64,000 bases of DNA from Absidia repens. Lineage: Eukaryota > Mucoromycota > Mucoromycetes > Mucorales > Cunninghamellaceae. The position numbers and the translations under genes were made by a program. The stretch's first letter is position 1. Every line of letters starts with the position of its first letter. Location of the stretch: contig MCGE01000017.1 in the NCBI GenBank assembly GCA_002105175.1, positions 682,001-746,000 on the forward strand, given 5' to 3'. Shown here piece by piece: positions 1 to 11,900 of the stretch. A model generated the notes under the pieces. The model saw only the letters and a list, made by a program, of their open reading frames with translations, ran no database searches and had not been told where the DNA came from.

Positions 1-465
1 AAACTTACCACAGATAGTTGCAATCGATTGTCAGATGGTTAGTAAACTAAAAAAAAGAGAGAAAATGGGAGAGAAAGGAGTGAAAAAAGTGGGAATATGA
101 TTTAGAGATATTTATCACAGTGTGGAGGTTCAAAGTCAGCTGTGGTCGCTTATCAATAGCGAGAGGAAGATTTTATTAATGACATATCGCCGATAATGAT
201 CGGCTACAATAAAAGCAATATCGCTAAAGGCTATAAAACAAAAATACACTAATAAAAACTGCAACTAATAATTAGCGTTACTAATGACTAAATATATATA
301 CAGGACCAATACTGAGGCGGGGGCACACAATATAACTATATGATAGTTATCAATCAAGCACAACCAAAGCACCCGCCACCATTACCATTTGCGCTTTACC
401 TGAAGAAAAGTAAGGGACATTAATACCTAGTGAGATTTCATATTTGTTCATTTAATTCATTTGGT
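1..465. other. Left-edge non-coding stretch
   Basis: No convincing gene is visible. On the minus strand, positions 9-46 could be a short exon: a pyrimidine tract ending in TTTAG precedes it, GTAAGT follows it, and only one frame is open (12 codons). It has no start codon and no recognisable homology, so it may be an exon of a gene lying beyond the left edge, or chance. The rest is AT-rich and forms the downstream flank of the small gene at 466-642. Confidence 0.3.
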
Positions 466-642
466 TCATTCAAACAGGCTTACCACTTTTTCCACACACT
501 GTTTGAAAGCCTGGAATTCTTGTGCACACATATCTTTATGAGCATCCTTGTAGTTCAAAGCAATACATTTCCCATAAGCCGCTGATTGACTGGGACAAGT
601 AGCAACACCCTTAGCTAGCAAGGCCACACCTTTATTTTTCAT
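466..642 (-). CDS. NDUFAF8: NDUFAF8-like complex I assembly factor (twin CX9C)
   Basis: A 58-residue protein with two CX9C motifs: the first starts CPSQSAAYGKC and the second is CAQEFQAFKQC. Spacing and flanking residues match human NDUFAF8 (AAYGRC and CAREFEALRSC). Family knowledge: NDUFAF8 is a small mitochondrial intermembrane-space/matrix protein that stabilises NDUFAF5 during assembly of the complex I Q module, and twin-CX9C proteins are imported by the MIA40 relay. The start chosen is the ATG of MKNKGVALLAK. The frame stays open upstream only through a poly-T/A tract that would encode poly-Phe, so the longer version is unlikely. The gene is divergent from cullin-3, with about 215 bp between the start codons. 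An additional 5' exon cannot be excluded. Confidence 0.82.
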   Translation of the reverse strand: MKNKGVALLAKGVATCPSQSAAYGKCIALNYKDAHKDMCAQEFQAFKQCVEKVVSLFE

Positions 643-857
643 TTGAGGCAAGGTATTTTTTTTTTTAAGAAAAAAAAAAAAAAAAAAAAAAAAAAAAGAT
701 TGGGGCATTGTTTTTATTTCATAACCAGCTCCTTAATGTTTTTGGGTGTCGTGACAGCATTTTTTATTCCCTTCACTTTTTCTTTCTCCGTTCCTGCAGT
801 TTCCTCAAAAAAACTCCCTCCCTCTTTACTTGTTGACTGACCTTTCGTTATACTGAG
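643..857. promoter_or_regulatory. Divergent intergenic region NDUFAF8 / CUL3
   Basis: A 215-bp gap separates two start codons pointing away from each other, so it must hold both promoters and both 5' UTRs. It contains an A/T homopolymer tract (about 659-697) and no clear TATA box. Such nucleosome-disfavouring tracts are common in fungal bidirectional promoters; that role here is inferred. Confidence 0.45.
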
Positions 858-3800
858 ATGTCTATAAGAAAAACCAGAATTAAACCTGCAAAACGTTTGG
901 TAATGGTTACAGAATAATACATCAATTAAAAAGAAATTGAAGACTATTCAGCTAACGATTTTTCCCCTATTACATAGACTAGCATCGACCGTGGTCAAGA
1001 TTATGAAGAAGGATTCCAAATTTTGTGTAAGGCTATCACTGAAATATTCCACAAGAATGCCAAAAACCTATCGTATGAACTATTATATCGTACAGCCTAC
1101 AACCTTACTTTACATCAGCATGGGGAACGACTCTATGAAGGTGTGAAAGGCGTGATTGCAGACTATTTGGACACTGTGGCGGAAAAATCTATTGTACCTG
1201 CTTTTGTCATTACTGGAAGTAGCGGTGGTAGTGGTACCACAGTCTCTGATACCGGACGTACAGTAGCAGACGGTGCCGGTGCTGATGCTGGTGCTTCGTT
1301 CTTGAAAACGGTGAAATTAGTGTGGGATGATTACACTGCCGCTATGACGATGATTCATTATGCCCTTTATTATTTGGTATGCCGCAAAAAATGATAGGTG
1401 CTTTTTGTTGTATTGTATCTATTCACTCATCCCGAGCTGTTCGTCTTTTAACACGTATCTAGGATGACAAACTACCGAAGTACAACCTACCACATGTATT
1501 TGATATGGGACTAGACCTCTTCCGTGACAAGATTATACGCTCAGAAAAATATCCTATTCAACACCACTTGATTACCGCCATGCTCAATCAAATTCAACTG
1601 GAACGACATGGGGATATAATTGATCGTAGTGCTATCAAACAAGCGGTGACCATGCTATCTGAACTGACGGATCCAACAACGAAAGACACGGTTTATGTCA
1701 CCGACTTTGAAACGAGATACCTGGAAACTAGCACCTCTTTTTATCAAGTTGAAAGCCAAAATCTCACCAATAGCCAATACGATGCCCCAGAATTTATGCG
1801 CAAGGTAAGACAGCTCGTTCGTATTTTTTTAATGCAATTCATTGACGCCATTCTTTTGCATTGCTCATAGGTGTCAAATCGATTGGATGAAGAAGAGGAA
1901 CGAACACATCATTGCCTATCTATGGTGACAGAGCCCAAGATCAGAAATATCGTAGAAACCCAATTGATCGCTAACAATTTGAAAACGGTGATGGAAGTAA
2001 GTTATTGTCCTCCCTCATTCGTTTCCAACAGTACTTCATTCACTTCCCAACTGACTAACCTTCTTTTTTTTTATTGAAAAAAAAAAAAAAAAAGATGCCA
2101 AACTCTGGATTGGAAAATATGTTGAACACGGACAAATATCAAGGTAACAATGAAAATATAAAGGTCACATTACTTGTCAGCTCCTCTACTCACGCGCGTC
2201 TTGTATTTTACTGAAACAGATTTATTACGCATGTACAAACTCTTTTCAAGAGTATCGAATGGATTAAACGAAATGAAATCTGAAATCAGCAATTATATTT
2301 TACAGCGGGGCAGCGATATCAATCAACAAATTAATGCGGATACGCCAGCGATTTCTATGACTAGTGCAAAACAAAAGGCAACCAATGCGCCTGGTGGTGG
2401 GGGTGCTCAACCAGCGATTCGATGGGTGGAACAGGTGTTGGGTTTGCAGAGCAAATTTGATCGTATTTTGGACATTTCTGCCAACAAGGACAAAGCCTTT
2501 CAAACAGCTTTCAATGAAGTAAGTGATATTAAACATATTTATAAATACAATGGGCTTTACTAATCAGCGACTTTTTTTTTTTTATCTAGGCGTTTGAACA
2601 ATTTATCAACGAAAATCCCAAATCAGCCGAATTTATCTCGTTATTTATTGATGAGAATCTCAAGAAAGGCCTCAAAGGCGTAAGTTTACAATATCGAACT
2701 TGTAGGAAAACTCATCGTCAAGTTGTTGACTCATTTATATATATATTATTAGAAAACAGAAGATGAAGTGGACGAAGTACTGGACAAGACGATCATGCTC
2801 TTTCGATTCCTATGCGATAAAGATGTATTTGAACGTTATTATAAGCAACATTTGGCCAAACGACTTTTATTCAATCGAAGTGTATCAGATGATGCAGAAC
2901 GTGGAATGTTAGGAAAACTCAAGGTAAGCTTTTTGTCTCAAAAGAATCGAGTAAGGGACTGAGGACTGGGATTATCGGATAGTTGACTGTCTCTATTGTA
3001 TTTTACTGTTCTAGCGCGAATGTGGGTACCAATTCACAAACAAATTGGAAGGGATGTTCAACGATATGAGGCTCTCTGCTGAAATGAACACTCAATTCAA
3101 AGAACATAGGGAAAGAGCGGCAAAGAAGGTACGTAATATTATGTTATAATTAACTCTGGCTTAACATCTCTCTCTCTCTCTCTCTTTCTCTGTATGTGTA
3201 TGATAGGATCAAGAGGTGGAAACTGTGGTGACTGTCCTCACATCCACTTTTTGGCCAATGAACCTATCTGCTCTTCCGAAATGCGTAATGCCAGCAAAAG
3301 CTATGAGTGCATGCCGTGCTTTTGAACAATTTTATTTTAGTCGCCACAGTGGAAGACGTCTTACCTGGCAATCACAAATGGTAAATACAAATCAAAGACT
3401 GTTGAAGCTGGTGAATTGATATTAACGCCTTTTCTTTATAGGGTACAGCGGATATCAAGGCTCAATTCAAATCTAGCAAACACATTCTGAACGTTTCAAC
3501 ATACGCCATGTTCGTTCTACTCTTATTCAATGATATTGAAGCTGACGATAGTATCTCATTGGAGGTAAGCAAAAGTTCCCCTATTTTATTTTATTTTTTA
3601 TTTTATTCTATTTTTTTTTTTTAAAAAAAAGAAGCACTCCATCTCTTATACACTGACGCCTTTTTGTATTTTTTTCGTTTTTTTATCATTTACTATAGGA
3701 AATCCAAGAACAAACCAATATTCCGGCATCGGATTTGACTCGAACACTACAATCTTTAGCATGTGCCAAATACAAGATCCTGCTCAAGAATGAAAAGGGA

Positions 3801-4241
3801 CGAGATATTCAAAGTGGTGAACGATTCAAGGTCAACAATGGGTTTACAGCTAATCTTGCAAGAATTAAAGTACAATCTTTGGCAACCAAGGTGGAATCGG
3901 ATGTCGAACGGAAACAGACCCAAGACAAAGTGGATGAAGAACGACAGCATCAAATAGAAGCCGCCATTGTCCGCATTATGAAGAATCGTAAACTTATGGA
4001 ACACAATGCCCTGATTACTGAAGTCACTCAGCAGCTTGCTCCGCGGTTTATGCCCAATCCAGTGATGATCAAGAAACGAGTGGAAGCTTTGATAGATCGT
4101 GAATACCTGCAAAGAAGCCCCGATGATAGGTAATATACATTCTTTATTCCGCGTTTATTTTTTATAATCAATGGACTTACATGAAACTTTTTATTATTTC
4201 ATTATCATTATAACAGACGATCATACGAATATTTAGCATAA
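858..4241 (+). CDS. CUL3: Cullin-3, scaffold of BTB-type E3 ubiquitin ligases
   Basis: Thirteen exons: 858-899, 978-1376, 1463-1804, 1871-1996, 2095-2143, 2220-2518, 2590-2679, 2753-2923, 3015-3128, 3207-3380, 3442-3564, 3699-4129, 4217-4241. They join in phase into about 794 residues (human CUL3 has 768). The protein starts [14 protein letters not shown]. Cullin repeats follow, then the cullin homology block ([19 protein letters not shown]), then the C-terminal Nedd8 domain with IVRIMKNRK, where the Lys near residue 738 is the expected neddylation site. It ends SYEYLA, like animal CUL3 (YTYVA). Family knowledge: CUL3 binds RBX1 at its C-terminus and BTB adaptors at its N-terminus to ubiquitinate substrates. 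Two low-complexity insertions (Gly/Ser/Ala-rich after SIVPAF; Gly/Ala-rich near GGGGAQPAI) are absent from the human protein. Intron 4 ends in a poly-A run directly before its AG. A polyadenylation-like AATAAA lies near 4381. Confidence 0.95.
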
Positions 4242-4484
4242 TACTAATAGTAGCAGTATAGCCTCAAGTTTAGACTCCTGAAATATTTACATCGTCGTCC
4301 TTCCCTCTCTGCCCTTTACTTCCTAGTCTTATTTTGATTTTTATTGTTTTTTTACATGCCAAAGGTCGAATTATACCAAACCAATAAACATACTTATCAA
4401 ATTTGAAAACCCCAATATGACTTGTGTTTATGTATCTCCACGTCTTATTTCAGTCTTTATTTTCTTTTATTTGTATGGTTGTTT

Positions 4485-5230
4485 TTACAGCTGATTGAAC
4501 ATCCTCACAACAGTCAAAAAAAAGAACAATTCAAATGCCGCTCACATGGATTTTATTTTCCCGCTCTCTATTTTTATTTCCTCCCTCTTCCTTTCTTTTT
4601 TCTCTTCACTATTCAACTTCTTTCGTGTTATGGTGATTTTAGATTAGTATCAGGACTAGTTTAGACGAATTTCAGCTCAGGGATTACAAGATGCATGGGG
4701 AAACCCTTTCATTTTGGATTCAGGATTTGCAACCATTATTAGTTGGTGTTTTGGAGCTTCCATTAGCTCAGCTTAGTATTAGTTCGTGCATAGTTTGTTT
4801 ATACATCTCAATAAAATATGTCTTTTTTTCCATGCGGCAAATGAGAATTATCCTATTAGTCTTTCTTCTCATGTCTTGTACAATAGATCTCTTTTTTAAT
4901 ATCATCACCAACTTTGATTAGCACTGACCATTGTCGTGCTTCATTAACATATACCCCTTTAGTCTTTCTCATATCTTGTGTGCATAGTACATTAGCTCTC
5001 GTTTACAAGCGCCCAAATAGGTTAGTACGACCTATTTTTCAATTCCCACTTTAGTCTTCCACATCCTTCCTCCAACAAATGATTTCCTGCAATCATCCAT
5101 AACAATGAACCCTTCGTTTTTTATTTTAGTATCTACCAATAAACTTCAATAAATCATGCTGCTTCATTAATTAACCAATATTTGACCCATCTGACAATGA
5201 GTTTTGTGATTGTCTTATTATATTTCTATT
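4485..5230 (+). repeat. R1 interspersed repeat, copy A
   Basis: Head: TTCAAATGCCGCTCACATGG near 4530, preceded by an A-box-like CAGCTGATTGAAC near 4490. Then a C/T-rich tract. The conserved core (about 4636-4780) contains the ATTAGT...GGACTAGT hairpin, the CAGCTCAGGGATTACAAG segment and GGGGAAACCC. The tail has several AATAAA motifs and copies of CTCATGTCTTGT, and ends near the TTTGACCCATCTGAC motif (about 5190). Boundaries are judged from comparison with the other copies and are approximate. Confidence 0.8.
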
Positions 5231-6082
5231 TTATAGTTCATCCTATATGACAATCTTCCTTCCTCGAGGTCTGGTTGCCAGTCTCAGATCACCCATAAGG
5301 TCACTGTATCTGTAACTACCGCTAGAGAGTATTTTTCGCTGATTTTTACCCTACCTATGACTATTTTCCCCAATCCCACCCCCCCCCCCAGACACTTATC
5401 GACTGGTTGATAGTTCTCAATTGATATTAACTAGCGTAGTATCCGTTAGGTCGGACATACTATATGTACCAAGCTCGCCCTTTTTTGTCCATATTAAAAA
5501 GAAAAATCCCAAGCTGAAGCCAGTTGAGACCGAGTGGACGTCCATTACGGTGCAGAATGGCGGAGGATTTAATTTCATTAAAAACCGCATTTCAGCAGGG
5601 TACCCAGTGAATCAGTTTATTGCAAATATGAAATATTTTGCAATTGAAATAAAAAATTACAACATTTGAGGTATATTTTACGTTGTTTTTAAACTGCATC
5701 ATGAAAGAGGACAATTATACTGAGGAGTAATGACTACAAACAATCAAAGTATGAAATTTCATAGAAACTCCTACAGCTAAATTATACAGTGATGAGATTC
5801 ATTCAATACGATTTATTTTTCAAGAAGATCAAATATTTCTATCCTTTCAAATCATCAGCGTGATTCTCAAATAACAGCCCATCCAATTGAGCCCAAATTT
5901 CCATCCCAACAGAGTAACCGCTAAATGATGCGCACCAAAAAATAAAACAAAACAAAAAATCTTCCCCACAGATACAGCTGAATGAAAACGGAAAAGCGTA
6001 TTGACAAACAAAAGACTATTTTTTATTACAAATAAAAAGGAATATAACGGGGATAGGGAAACTAAGTGTAAAAATAAGACGT
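5231..6082. other. Intergenic DNA with decayed coding-like remnant
   Basis: It contains a short C-run near 5381-5391. The segment 5490-5650 can be translated as a peptide including NGGGFNFIKNRI. A related but stop-interrupted segment lies at about 17310-17430, downstream of R1 copy B on the same strand. No intact gene is present. Confidence 0.45.
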
Positions 6083-7268
6083 CTACTTTCTATACCAGAG
6101 TTGAGTGATCTTGGTCTATAAAATATAAATATTTAGTTTAGCCATCTTCGTCATATGTGCAAATAGTCACTATTCAGTCTCTCTCTTTTTTTTTAAGAAA
6201 CTTACTCTTCTCATCTTCTTTTGCAATTGGAAGATACCATACAAAAGGGCTTCAGCAGTAGGAGGACAACCAGGAACGTAGATATCAACAGGTACAATAC
6301 GATCGCAGCCACGCACAACAGAGTAGGAGTAATGATAATAACCACCACCGTTGGCACAACTTCCCATAGATATCACCCAGCGAGGTTCAGGCATCTATGA
6401 AAAAGAGAAGGGAAAAAAGTCATTATCATCATCATCAATATTCCTAATTCGTCGTCTCTGCCCTTTCCTTTCGTTCATTTTACCTGATCGTAAACCTTTC
6501 GTAGAGCAGGAGCCATTTTGTTTGTCAACGTACCGGCGACAATCATCACATCAGATTGACGAGGAGAAGCACGGAACACAATACCAATACGATCTTGATC
6601 ATAGCGAGGAGTAGAACAATGCATCATTTCCTATGATTTGTAATAATAAAAACAAGGATCAATAAACAGCATTTATCTATAGGTGTAGTCATTCCCGGTT
6701 CCCACTTACCACAGCACAACAAGCCAAACCGAAAGTCATAGGCCAAATAGAACCTTCACGAGCCCAGCTAACAACACGATCAACAGTTGACAAGACGTAT
6801 TCTATCAAGGAAAACGTTCAGTCACTTGTATATCAATTCCAAGACAATAAAATTACTTACCAGCGCTGTTGTTGGGAGTGACAGTAATATCCTTAATATC
6901 GTCAATGTTGCGCACCACTTCAGTTGACATGGCACGTTGTTGGGCAGCCCATAATTTCGGGGCAGTTGTAGCTAAAGCCAATGATAATAATAATAATAAT
7001 AATAATAAATTGTATTAGTAAAAAATACAACATCAAGTCGAAGATTGATAATTGAATAAAGAGGAGAAAGAGAATATATGTTTGCAAACAGGTAGGTGTT
7101 GATGTATAGGGATAGGCGGACGAGTAACAATGGTTTGGTGGATGTCGAAGTGATGGTTTTGTCGATTCTCTCTCTCCTCATTAAATAAACTATTCAATCC
7201 AATAATATCGTGATATACGTACAAATAGCCCGCTTTGCAAAATGTAATCCAAGAGCAGAGGTTGCCAT
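6083..7268 (-). CDS. NDUFS7: NADH:ubiquinone oxidoreductase 20 kDa subunit (PSST)
   Basis: Six exons on the minus strand: 7268-7223, 6971-6861, 6801-6710, 6630-6484, 6394-6206, 6115-6083, giving 205 residues. This is the mitochondrial complex I subunit that binds the last iron-sulfur cluster, N2, and passes electrons to ubiquinone at the matrix-arm/membrane-arm junction. The N2 cysteines are visible: adjacent Cys80-Cys81 (GLACCA), Cys145 ([10 protein letters not shown]) and Cys175 (VPGCPPT). The [19 protein letters not shown] stretch is family-typical and the C-terminus ends QLWYRK like other PSST proteins. The first 50 or so residues are basic and Ser/Ala-rich, fitting a mitochondrial presequence. 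The start is the ATG of [14 protein letters not shown], with no earlier in-frame ATG in the exon. Intron 1 is the longest (about 250 nt) and carries an AAT microsatellite (6982-7009). Confidence 0.96.
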
Positions 7269-7489
7269 AATGTAAAAAAAAAGAGTGGGGAGAAAAAGTT
7301 TCAAGGATAATAAAAAGAAAGAAAAGCGCAGGATATATTAATCAATTTTTGTTTTCTGTGGAGGCCCTCGCCAGAAAAAAAAAACAAGCGCCTGTCACAG
7401 TCACGGCACTCCGATTGGACAAGAAGCATCATCATGCTGAGTTTATTATATTCATAATATAATACTTCTAAGTGTAAGTCTAAGTCTAA

Positions 7490-7753
7490 TCAGTCCAAAT
7501 TGGCTACCATACATCCAGTCTTGTTAATAAAGTCTTGTACAGGTACCCCCAATTTCCAATCAATGTGTCCAGCACCCATATACATCACCGGAGGCTTTTC
7601 AAATATAAATAAATTATCAACTTAGTGTGAAGCATTCTCTTATATACCCATATGTCATTACTTACACTTAGTCTAGTCACAGATTCGGCCATGATCATTG
7701 GAATATCACTTTTCATGCCTATCATTATCATACAAGTAATAATGAGAAATCAC

Positions 7754-7787
<34 letters not shown>

Positions 7788-8782
7788 CTTACCAACAGGG
7801 CATACACCACCCTTCTTGTACCCTGTCATCTCCAATGATACCTACGAATTGATTTGTAATTTAGTATTTAGTTTTTCCAGAGAAAAACACACAAACTGAG
7901 AATTTACCTGAGAATCGGCAAGTCGAAAGTTGTAATTCTTCTTACTGATCGCCTTGTTGTTTAGACTACGAGCAAAGTTTAAAAGTACCTGGGTATTGAC
8001 TGGAGAATCGTACTATGAATGTAAAAAACAATGCGTTAAATGCCATAATCACCTATCCCCATCCGTCCACATAAAAAACCTACCCGCGTGATCACACAAT
8101 AGAATCTTGAGTAAAGTGGATCTAATTAAAAGGAACAATTGATGAGGCTTTCAGCAACAAAAAAGTAGACTTTTGTGATGGATAAAAATCTTCATAATCG
8201 TTTTCTTTTTCTCGTACCAGTGATATCGTTATGGGTACATCTAGTATTTTCCATGATCAAGGTTTTGCACATATGAGATCGAGAAGGGGCATTGACTCGG
8301 AAACTACAGAAAAAAAAAGTGGGTTTGTAACGATAAAACCATAACCATCGACCATCAATAACATCACTTACGAACGCTGTTGAAGTTCCCAGTCGTAATA
8401 GTTTGATTCTACAAGTACGAATCTACTCAAGTGATACAATCCCAATAATTTCGCACCTTCTTCAACCTTACATGAAAAACTGGTTGTGAGCAACTGGATA
8501 TAGCAATCAACTTCATCCCTATCGCCTTACCTGTTTGACAACGTCTGGAGCTACTTGTAGTACCTGATCGTTATTACAGCCTTTTTCCCAGTGTTCCATA
8601 TATTCTTTGCTGTAACTGGAGTAAAGAGAATTGACATCCCCTACTAAAGACTACAGCAGATGGAAAGAAAAGAGGAATTGAATAAAACAATTTCAATAAC
8701 TTTTCCGAAAAATTCTTATATGTACCACTATTACCTGTAAAGCCATGTGTTGATCGGAAGGTAAGTCTTTTACAAGCAACAT
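7490..8782 (-). CDS. YbaK/aminoacyl-tRNA deacylase-domain protein
   Basis: Nine exons: 8782-8735, 8650-8531, 8466-8372, 8303-8218, 8121-8084, 8012-7908, 7841-7793, 7718-7666, 7594-7490, giving 232 residues. The second half carries the YbaK/ProX fold signature: the TGYKKGGVCPVGMKSDIPMI block and a terminal MYMGAGHIDWKLGVPVQDF block. Family knowledge: YbaK-type domains hydrolyse mischarged aminoacyl-tRNA (for example Cys-tRNA(Pro) or Ala-tRNA(Pro)) in trans, but many eukaryotic stand-alone members have no tested substrate. The N-terminal 90 residues are alpha-helical and specific to the eukaryotic stand-alone form. The gene is divergent from VPS18, with 187 bp between starts. Intron 7 holds a run of more than 25 A on the plus strand. 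The family call is firm; the substrate is unknown. Confidence 0.85.
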
Positions 8783-8969
8783 GATTATTTGTAAATGGAG
8801 GTTAGTCTGTCAAAAATAAAAAATAAAAGATTGCAAAAATTGAGTTTTTACCATTTCTTTTTTGACGAATTCAAATTCCGCTGGTTTTGCTCCACATTTC
8901 ACTTTTTTCTCAAGTCTTTTTTTGCCCCCTTTTTGTTTCTTCTTCTTTTCATACCCATACCAATTTACA
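8783..8969. promoter_or_regulatory. Divergent promoter region YbaK-domain gene / VPS18
   Basis: Only 187 bp lie between the two start codons, so transcription initiates in both directions from this gap. The plus side is pyrimidine-rich (TTTTTTCTCAAGTC...CTTCTTCTTTTC) immediately upstream of the VPS18 ATG, a common feature near fungal start sites. No TATA box is obvious. Confidence 0.45.
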
Positions 8970-11900
8970 ATGTCTCTCATTGACGACTTTATGGAGTCGT
9001 CGGAAACCGACAATGGCCCCACAATGGCTCTTTTTACTGATCAATTTACCTCTTCTATTGGCCACACAAATGGATATGATGGTACTGAACCAATGAGGGT
9101 AAGAGAGACTAAAAGAAGACATTTGTAACCTGAATATCGGCTCACCTCTCATTCATCCTTTATCACAAACGAATCTTAACTGCAGCTGGAAACTGGATAT
9201 GTATCTACTGGTTTTGGACAAGTTGAACTTCCCATCTTTGTACTCGATTATGTGCAGTTCCAATTACCGGCAAAAATTATCGACATGGCGGTATCAAACA
9301 ATATCTTGGTTATTGCACTTAGCACATTCCGCATTCTACGTATTGACTTGGATAATCCACTCGAGGTTGAAGGTAAGTTGAAACGAAAATACAAGCACAA
9401 ACAAGTACAAGTACTTGGACAAAAAAAATTACTAACCTTTTCCTTATGAAATATTGACAGATATCGAAATTACTCGGAAGGCTAGCGATGGCAAAATCGT
9501 CAAACTCTTCTTCGATCCCACTGGGCGACATTTGATTATCACAACAGACCACGAAGAAAATTATTACCTGTACGAAAAATGGCGACGCACAAAACAACTA
9601 AGTAAGCTCAAGGGGATGACAATCGCTTCTATCGGATGGAACAAGCAAGCAACCTTGGCCGATCCATCCACGCGTGAAATATTGATTGGGACTAAGAAAG
9701 GCTTGATTTACGAAACGGTGCTGGAACCCACGGATGAATTTTTTCGGCGCGAAGAACGATACCTGGAACAAGTTTACTCGATCCACGAATCAACAATGCC
9801 TATCACCGGTTTGCATTTTGAACAATTCCCGGTCAACAATCGCAAGTACTTTGTCATGGCAACTACTCCTACCCGTATCTATCAATTTGTTGGCTTCATT
9901 GGCCCCAATAATGGTACTCGGACTCCCGCAACTGCTTTTGGTGATGTCGCAGAAGAACGAGGTGAAAAGGCTATCTTTGAAGGATTATTTTCAAAATATC
10001 AAGTAAATCCTGGTAAGTGCAACGAATCGGGGGAATGGTGTTTCATTTGTTTCTTTGTACTCACTTTGGTGCTTCTTTGTTTACATAGGCTTTCAAGAGC
10101 TACCTGGTGAACTACCTTATAGCGAAGTCCACTTTTTTAGTCGATTCCATGAAATTCAACAACAAGGTGTGGCTCAAACCTTTGCTTGGTTGGCCGGTCC
10201 TGGGATATATCATGGTGATCTGGTTTTCGGATCTCAAAATGTAGGAGACAGTGTCATTGATAATGTTCAACTACTACAGTAAGTATATCATTTATACCAA
10301 CCATTACAAAAAAAAAAAAAAAAACATGGTGGAAAAATAAACCAAGGTACTTATCCGCTTTTACTTTTCTTCTTTCTTACATAGATACCCCTCGGTGCCT
10401 TCCGACGAAGAAGCTGGACAACTTGTATTGGAATCTCCAATTTCTGTAGCATTAACTGAATTCCACTTTGTGTTGCTCTACAAGGATCGGGTTCGGGCAA
10501 TATGTCAACTGAATGATCAAATTGTTTATGAAGAAATGGTTCCTCTCGTAAGAAAAAAAAAAAAAAAAAAAAAAAAAGAGGTAGAATATTTCTAAAATGG
10601 CATTTGATATTATTAATGTAGAACCCAGGGGAAAAGGTGCTTGGTATGACTGTGGACGATACAAAACGAACATTTTGGGTGTATACCTCTCTTTCAATGT
10701 ATGAACTGGTGATCAAAAATGAAGAACGAGATGTGTGGAAACTTTATCTGGATAAGAAACAGTACAACATGGCGTTACAATATTGTAAAGATCCGGCTCA
10801 AAAAGACAAGGTGTTTACTGCTCAAGCGAAAGATTACTTCGGTCAACGTCGATTCCAAATGAGCGCCAAATTCTTTGCTGAAAGCACGGTGCCATTCGAA
10901 GAGGTGTCACTCAAGTTTATTGAACAGGATGAAATGGACGCTTTACGGGTTTACCTTGGGAATAAGTTAGGAAGGTTGCAGAAAAAGGCAAGTTGAAAAA
11001 AAAAAATGAATTCGAATGTAAATGCGATATAGCTAATGTATGTTATTATTCATATAGGATCGATCACAAAAGACAATGCTCGCAACTTGGTTAGTCGAAA
11101 TTTATTTGTCGAAATTGGATGAACTAGATAATTTGATATCGTCAGCACACTCTGTCTCCTGCAACAGTGGTACCAACAACAACACAATCGCTATGGATAA
11201 TGAAGGAACACCGATGAATGACTCGAGCGATCTCATACACTTCAAAGAACAAAAGGAAGATATCACGGATGAATTTAGAACCTTTATTGAATCTTACAAC
11301 GCACACTTACATAGTCCTACAACATTCAGCTTATTGGCAAGCCATGGACGCAACGAAGAACTACTATTTTATGCAACATTGATTGGCGATTATGAGCAAG
11401 TCATCAACTACTGGATTATGGAAAAAGATTGGAAAAGGGCTTTGAAGGTTATTAGCAAACAGGTAAATGAAATGACATATCAACGTTTCTTCATTTATAA
11501 TGTCACTAACTCTATATTACCATTCTATTGATTTTAGAACAATACTAAGACATTTTATCGATTTTCACCTGTATTGATGGAAAATGAACCCTACGAAACT
11601 GTGAATATCTGGATGCGGCAACCAAATTTGAATCCTCGAAGCCTGATACCTGCCTTGCTGAAGTATGATCATAGTAAATTATCTGATAAATCTTTACCAG
11701 TAAGGTCAAAAGAAAAATACACAAACTCATCATAGAAACTAATTCCTTTCATTGTTTTGTTTTGTTTTCTCCGATGTATCTAGAATCAAGCCATACGCTA
11801 CCTGTCGTTTGTTGTATCGACACTCGGAAGTACCGATGCAGCCATTCACAACTTTTTACTGACACTTTACGCCATTCAATCGACTCGGGATGAGACCGCA

